A DNA stretch of 64,000 nt from Marchantia polymorpha subsp. ruderalis (lineage: Eukaryota; Streptophyta; Marchantiopsida; Marchantiales; Marchantiaceae). Below the pieces are notes generated by a model. That model worked only from the letters and a program-made list of their open reading frames with translations, had not been told where the DNA came from and made no database searches. Below are positions 57,903-64,000 of the stretch, piece by piece (within the stretch, counting starts at the first letter, position 1; every line of letters starts with the position of its first letter). The stretch covers positions 8,333,501-8,397,500 of the forward strand of contig AP031355.1 of NCBI GenBank assembly GCA_037833965.1. The letters run 5' to 3'. The translations under genes and the position numbers were made by a program.

Positions 57903-58559
57903 TCACGTTAGAGGCTTCTCAAGAGAGTATCAAGGTATTTGAAAGACACACTAAGGATGCGATCAAATCTTATGAAGTGATGATTGAGGATTACTCTCAA
58001 CAGCTTTTCTGATGTTATTTGGGATGAAAAGTTGGTGAAGTTCACTGGTCATCTTTTCAATTTGATTGGTCGATATAGCATACATTGAGAGAAAAAAAAA
58101 AAAATAAAAAATAACTCACTTGTCTCGTCAAAAACAAAAGCTGACATAATGGCTACCTAGTCAAGACCTAATTTGGTTCCTGAGTATGTTAGATGAATCA
58201 GGTTTTGTTAAACAAGGTCCAACGGTAAGCAGATGTGTCACCACTTAGTTTGTTACATTGAAAAGAACCCTCATCATTCTCCTCATCTTTGTACTAAGTA
58301 TAAATCTATATGTGGATAATTTCGAGAGGTAAAAAGAGAATGAAAAGTAATAAAATTTGTATTTTGTCCAATTTAGTACATGACTATTGATGTGCAAACC
58401 AAAACACTTTCAATAATAAGCATGTGAAATGTGGATTAGAGATGGTCATGTTTATGCCTCTTAAATCAGTGTTGTGGACTAATTTAAGAGTCAGTGAAAT
58501 GCATGGATTGCGGCATTTGCCTAGTATCTCACGACTCCATGACGCATCGTTGGATTTCA
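57903..58559. other. Host DNA, no gene recognised
   Basis: AT-rich, including an A-run near 58090-58105. Nothing supportable. Confidence 0.5.
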
Positions 58560-58812
58560 TGGTGTTGGCCAACACCGAAGGCACATTTGACTCCACTCCA
58601 CTCCGAGCGGAGAGGACTTGCTGAGTCAGCCTTCGCCATCATCATTAAATCCTTTGGGCGTTAAATATTTCATCAAAGCAGGGCAAGATCCCCACATTAT
58701 TCCTGTTTGAGTTCCGTTTGGTCATAATTGGAATCGTCCCGACTGTGGATACGTATGGCTGGAGGAAACACTGTGCTTTCATCGAACCAAGCAACTCGTT
58801 ACTGGGAGTGGA
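58560..58812 (+). pseudogene. Peroxidase exon 4 remnant (58.6 kb)
   Basis: The stretch ANTEGTFDS resembles [25 protein letters not shown] resembles [15 protein letters not shown], and after a frame change TYGWRKHCAFIEPSN resembles [15 protein letters not shown], the C-terminus of the intact gene. The heme-binding His segment is not seen. It may belong to the same dead gene as the exon 2 remnant at 53.8 kb if an insertion separated them, or to another copy. Confidence 0.85.
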
Positions 58813-61300
58813 TTGAGTTACTAGTGGTCTCTTATATTCAGAAGCAAGCGAAGGCAAAACTGGCGAGTACAAGAGAACATCTGGAGACGAGTGATTAAAA
58901 TCGGTAGGAGATTCTGACTCGGAGCAATTCCAAACAATAGAAAGAAGAGAGAGAGAATGAATGAGATTGGTTGGCTCAATGTCTCATACAATGCCCGTGC
59001 CTCATATGTCTGGTGTTAATGATATACAGTATAGCTTTTCAGCGATGCACCTCTGACAGTGTCCAACAATATCATCTGGAGAATCACAATAAACTTCGTC
59101 TGAAGACCATCTTAATTGGACAAGGTGGTCAGATTCCCGGCAAGTTCCAGATGATTCACAGCTCATATCTGTGCAACGTTTCTCACCAGATGTATACTTT
59201 CATTCTTCTACGGACTGAAACCTGCAACCAAAGTCCTGAAACTGCAAGTAATCACATGAAATCTAGAGATCTGCAAGTAATCTTGAGAGTGCGACCAACC
59301 AACATGAATGTAAAGCTCTGTATATACCATCAAAGTGTCAAATTCCTCTGGAAAGAACGAGGCTAAAGAGCACATGTGCTGGCACCCGAGAACTGCCTTG
59401 GGTGTGGAGAATATAGAAGATGAAATAGGGCTAACTCGTGAGTAAGTTCTTAATATAACATCGATATGTATCGAATGAAGCGGCGAGATATCTTGAAAAA
59501 GTTTGTTGCAGATGTGCATGCGATCAATTACATCTCGGCACCTTTCTTTGATCAAACGGAAAGTAACGAGGATGATCATGAGATTTCGCAGTTGATGGTG
59601 AGTCTCCAACATAATATTTGGAGGCACCGTCATGAGATCTTATCAGCCTCTGGATCCAGATCCGAATGCGAGCTTTGTATGTCTTCGAGAAAAGCCTCAA
59701 CACGAATTAGTTTCGGGATTTAATTCCTCCTGGATTATTGGTAATGAGTTGTTGGCACGGCTGGCAGTGCTGGCAGTGCTTGAAGTCCATTTCAGCGTTC
59801 CTCATGAGATGCCTCAGCTAGAATTTCAACTGGAACTTTGATAATGACGATGCGTTCTCCCAAAATGAGCAGTCGGAAGAAGTTGAGTCCATGATAATAT
59901 TCTGGAAATGTGGTACTTTCAAACATCAGATTTCCCTCTCTGTAACTTCTCCTAGCTGCAGTGCTCAATCAAATTTGCAGCGTGTTCTACTCATCCGAAA
60001 TAGAAGCTGTCAGTTCACTTCGTCGGCCAACTCACGCATCCACAAACACCGAGATTGTTGCAGTCAAGAGTTCGTGGGCCTTTGAAATCAGGAAAAATTT
60101 CAGATAGAGCAGATCTTCCATGAGACTAAGTCCTGGACATCCTGAATTGATTCACTGAAATAATTCCAGTTGAGTACGAAGGGAAGTTCAGGCTGATCAT
60201 TTGAGGAGAATTGGAGTCAAGAGATGCAGAATTGTCTTCAGTGACATAGAACTGAGAACGACACAGGGCGTCAAGTCGCCTCAATGGAAAGAGATTGTCG
60301 TTTTGTAGCAGCCTCCGTTTTGCGAACAGCGATCGACTCTAAGGAGTTATACGGGAGAAAATCATGAGTTTGGAATAAAATATATTTCTCTGCATGTGCT
60401 GAACTTTTCTTTGATCTAATCCTCCTGGAACCTTTCAAATGTGCCCGCTCCAGAGCCGACCAAAGCGACTGTGCAGCACGGTGTAGTTGTCGAGAGAAAC
60501 GGTCCAGCGCAGCTTGAGCTCAGAGCCTGGGAATCTGACACCAAGATTCGTGTAACGAAAAGCCCTGAACTTCATCACAAACTAACTCTGCTGACTGCCG
60601 TGCGAAAAATAGTCTCGTAGAATCATGAAATCGCAGTGTGCGCGAAATGATACCATGGAGACTCGATTCGATGCTCAGCATTATCATACCACAGAAGGCA
60701 TCCTCGAGATGTTTCGGAATTGGAGGTAGAATTCCATCCCTCAGACTTTCCATGTTTCGTCTGGGCCAGTTCAAAATGCCCGATCTTTTTCGGCGAGTAG
60801 ATTCCTATCTAGTCCAAAGGTGATCGGGCATGTCCTTTCTGCTGAGGCTGAGGCCGAGGTTGACGACGTGCAATAATGAGCTCTTTTGGAAAAATACAAC
60901 TGAAAGTCCTTTTAGCTCATGAAGACCTGGCACATTCATGAACGTGATGAAATTCCATCCAAATTTTCCTGAAATGTACAATGTGGCTCGTTTGAGTTTA
61001 TTTCTGTCTATGAAATGCATCTTTATGAGAGTACTTTGCGTGCCTGTGGAGCCTTATCGAAATAATAGACAAAAACTTTAAGTGCACCATCGTCTTGCAA
61101 ATGATGATTGTTGCAAAAACACTTATAAAAATAGCAGAGTGGAAATGCTGTTCTCTGTTTTCCTTTCATTTTGTTTTTTTTAACTTCGAGGCACATGTGA
61201 GAGCTACCGCGATGGAGACCTCATCCGTCAAGAGTTCAACACATAGGCTGAACAAAAAGTGGTGCCCCTTAGGATAAACATTTACGTCGAGCTTTCTCTC
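58813..61300. other. Host DNA with coding-like open stretches but no recognised gene
   Basis: This interval is less AT-rich than its flanks and has several open stretches of 60-140 codons: plus strand 58971-59366, 59466-59723 and 59632-59841; minus strand 59633-59208, 60774-60520 and 61020-60805. The two minus-strand stretches at 60.5-61.0 kb are adjacent and have a protein-like composition (KFGWNFITFMNVPGL, LNWPRRNMESLRDGILPPIP). This could be part of a gene with introns or its remnant. I recognise no family. Confidence 0.25.
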
Positions 61301-64000
61301 CTATCTAATCTCCTTAAAATAAGTCAAGGGTACAAACAATATAAGAGAAACAGTCTATCCTATCAAAGCGCTTTTTTGACGATAACGAGGCTAATGCTCT
61401 AGCCGTAGAATAATCATTATATGTATAAAATGACGAAATAGCCTCTCTCTCTAAAAAACTGTTCACAAATATTTTTTTATACTTACAAATATAATAGTCC
61501 ATGTCAGTTCCTCCTTTTATCTCTCAGACCAATCCCAAAAAAGTTTGTGAACTACATGAAAGGAATATTCTGAAAATCTAGCTAGATATATGCTACCATC
61601 ATAGACAAAATCTCTTTTTGGCCATCGAATTTGATCCAAAGTCTCATTTAGTATTGATAAATATATACTGGCCGGGTAATAGTAATGAAGTCAAGGTTGT
61701 ATCAGTTGTCTTTCAATACAAGTTCTTCTATCATAGCTAAAGCAAAGTATTACTTATGTACGGGCAACAATACTTCTCTAATGAGAAGTGTGATGCAACC
61801 AAATGCATGAAAACCCTCATGTGAGGAAATTAATTGTTGATTGATAAATCACATCAGTTTAGATGCATCATCATGATTACATAGTGTTATATGCAATATT
61901 TAATGAGACCTTATAAGTTTTAGGATAATAAATTTTTTTAACCCACAACATGAACTAATTACATTTTCATGGTCTTAAAAGCATAGATAACATAACCCAA
62001 TTTTTTTTTCTAAATTTTGAGATCTTGAATTGAATCTATGTAACAAAATTTATTCATATTAATCTTCTACTTTTGTATTTCTTAATATAATTTTAATATG
62101 TTTTTATAACTCAATAGCATTCATAGATAAGCTAGAAACTGAAAAGCATATTATTATCAAATTAATTGAAATGGATGTATATAAGAAACATATTTATACA
62201 ATTAGAACGTGTACACTTGAAATTTAAAATAAAATAAAATATTCATAACTTAGATCAATATAACTATGTCTATATCATCATCATCATATCAAGATTGTTG
62301 ATAACTATTATCATTGATTGAGAAGTTTATTGTTTGCAAATTTTATACTAGATTGGCAAAAATATAATAATGATCTACAATTTCTCAGAAAGAATAACTT
62401 CACGAGTACATAATTTAAATCTATAGATAGACATGAAGGTGAAGCACATGTTGTACGAAAATTAACACATTTATTATACTATGACAATAATTAAGGATCA
62501 ATGTACACTTTCTTTTAACTTGTCAATATTTTATTAATTGCAATATAATTTTCACAAAAATCACTTTTCAATTGGTTCATCTGGTTATTTTTAAATAGGA
62601 ATTTTTTTAATTTTCAGCACAACAATATAACCACTTTCTTTTTCAATTATTTGTTATCATTTTCATCACACACAAATATTACTTTTTTCCCAATTTTTAA
62701 TGAATCTTAACAACAAGAATTTTTTTTAAATACTTTAGGTTTATATTATTTAATTTCATCTTTTAAAATTTTTCAGAAAATTCATATGAATATATTTCAA
62801 ATATAGATTGAAGTAACCTAAGACTTGTTAAATATATTATAAAATACACTATCTCGACGATCCGTCAAACAAATGATAGCTTTAAACCTGCATACATTTA
62901 TAATTAACCAATTATTTACTAAAACATTAGTTTCTCAGCATTAAGTACATGTACTTTTTCAGATTCAAAGTATGATGCATCTCTAATAATATTATTCAGT
63001 TCAAGTAACGATGATATTTTTTTGCTATAGTAGAAACATATCAATCATACTCTCCTATATAAAAGATGATTTGAGTTTACATTTTTGATTCGCTGAGTAT
63101 AGTTTTTGAAGCATAACTATTTGATTCATATTTCATTACATACTTATATCTTCAGTATTTTGATTTCAATATAATCTAGGTTACATGAACATTATAATAT
63201 CCTAGTTCACACGTATAAATGTCATGTTTATATATTTGAAAAAGCAGTGATGTAATATACTGATGAATCAATGTTAAAAATTATGAGGCAACATGAGATA
63301 GTTCCTTATTTTCTGAACTTACACATCACTAATATAATAAAAGATGAATTTCATGAACTTCATTATTTCATAAAATGAGAGAAAAATTCCCATCTTTCCT
63401 AATTTTAATTACAACATATTTTGAAACAACATGTGCATCCAACAATGTAACTTTCCGATGTCCAATCACATGTATTTAAATGAGATCACAATTCTTATTT
63501 CAATTTTAATTCAATAAATTTATATAGCAATTTCTTATTTTTTTCTGGTAGAATTTGTGTCATATATCTAACTTAGATAAAGTAAGATAAATTGGAAAGT
63601 TAGGAGATAATTTTAAGTTTGATGATTATGCAAAAGAAATTATATGAAAATATCTTAGATTTCAAAGTTTTAAAATTTATGATACCTCATTAAAGTTCGT
63701 CTTTCCCGGTCATGCATTAATTCGATATAAAATTTAAACAAAGAGCTTCATCGTTTTCTAATCGTGATTAACATAATATCATATTTTTTATCTTTGAAAT
63801 AAAAAAATTGGTATATTAGAGTATAATAATAAAATGTGAGAATTTTCGTTTTAAAATTTTTGAACATGATAGAAGAATAAATTTTTTTGAGGATATAATT
63901 ATTATTAAAATTATGTATATGAAATAAATGGGTAAAAGGTATCGAAAAAAAGATTCTCTTTCAGGGTACATTTGCGTGGCTGAAAAATAATATATCAAGA
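61301..64000. other. Very AT-rich host DNA, no gene recognised
   Basis: Long A/T runs, only tiny open stretches, no array or hairpin that stands out. Confidence 0.55.

Overview
The window is nuclear DNA of a land plant. The evidence is one intact, secretory class III (plant-type) peroxidase gene with three spliceosomal introns, remnants of related peroxidases, the remnant of a COMT-like O-methyltransferase, and a dense nest of plant Ty3/gypsy retrotransposon DNA. I cannot name the species; nothing here is organellar or bacterial.

Positions 1-43958 are a GC- and CpG-rich nest of LTR-retrotransposon fossils. The key to reading it is that one family has very large LTRs (about 5.1-5.4 kb), and the U3 of each LTR contains a long sense-strand reading frame of about 1,000 codons. 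The product has a conserved N-terminal domain, a Pro/Ala/Arg-rich linker packed with short palindromic DNA repeats, and a coiled-coil C-terminal domain. Element G (minus strand, about 3355-25330, running off the left edge behind insertion A) has this layout in its own 5'-to-3' order: 5' LTR 'D', primer-binding site, gag, zinc knuckles, protease, RT, RNase H, integrase, polypurine tract, start of the 3' LTR. Every other copy (A, B, C, E1, E2, I, J, H) looks like a lone LTR of the same kin, mostly flanked by matching 5-bp target duplications. The layers, oldest first, are: H in host DNA; G and E1 in H; A in the 3' LTR of G, B in the RT of G, C in the 5' LTR of G; E2 and I in E1; J in H. I and J are a short form (about 2.0-2.2 kb) with the same R-U5 but a different U3 that lacks the frame.

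Positions 43959-64000 are AT-rich host DNA. An intact peroxidase gene (50712-52296, four exons, 324 residues) sits among decayed peroxidase pieces at about 45.8, 53.8 and 58.6 kb, which is the picture of a tandem array undergoing birth and death. An O-methyltransferase 3' remnant lies at 47.1-47.5 kb and ends in a perfect 21-bp inverted repeat. A 560-bp long inverted repeat (49.3-49.8 kb), a 66-bp triple tandem repeat, a MITE-like element (57.5 kb) and two direct duplications are also present. From about 53.9 kb on, I recognise no other intact gene.

The most unusual system is the LTR-borne gene. It lies where a 3' accessory gene would lie in the genomic RNA, is duplicated automatically in both LTRs, and stops just upstream of the element's own TATA box.
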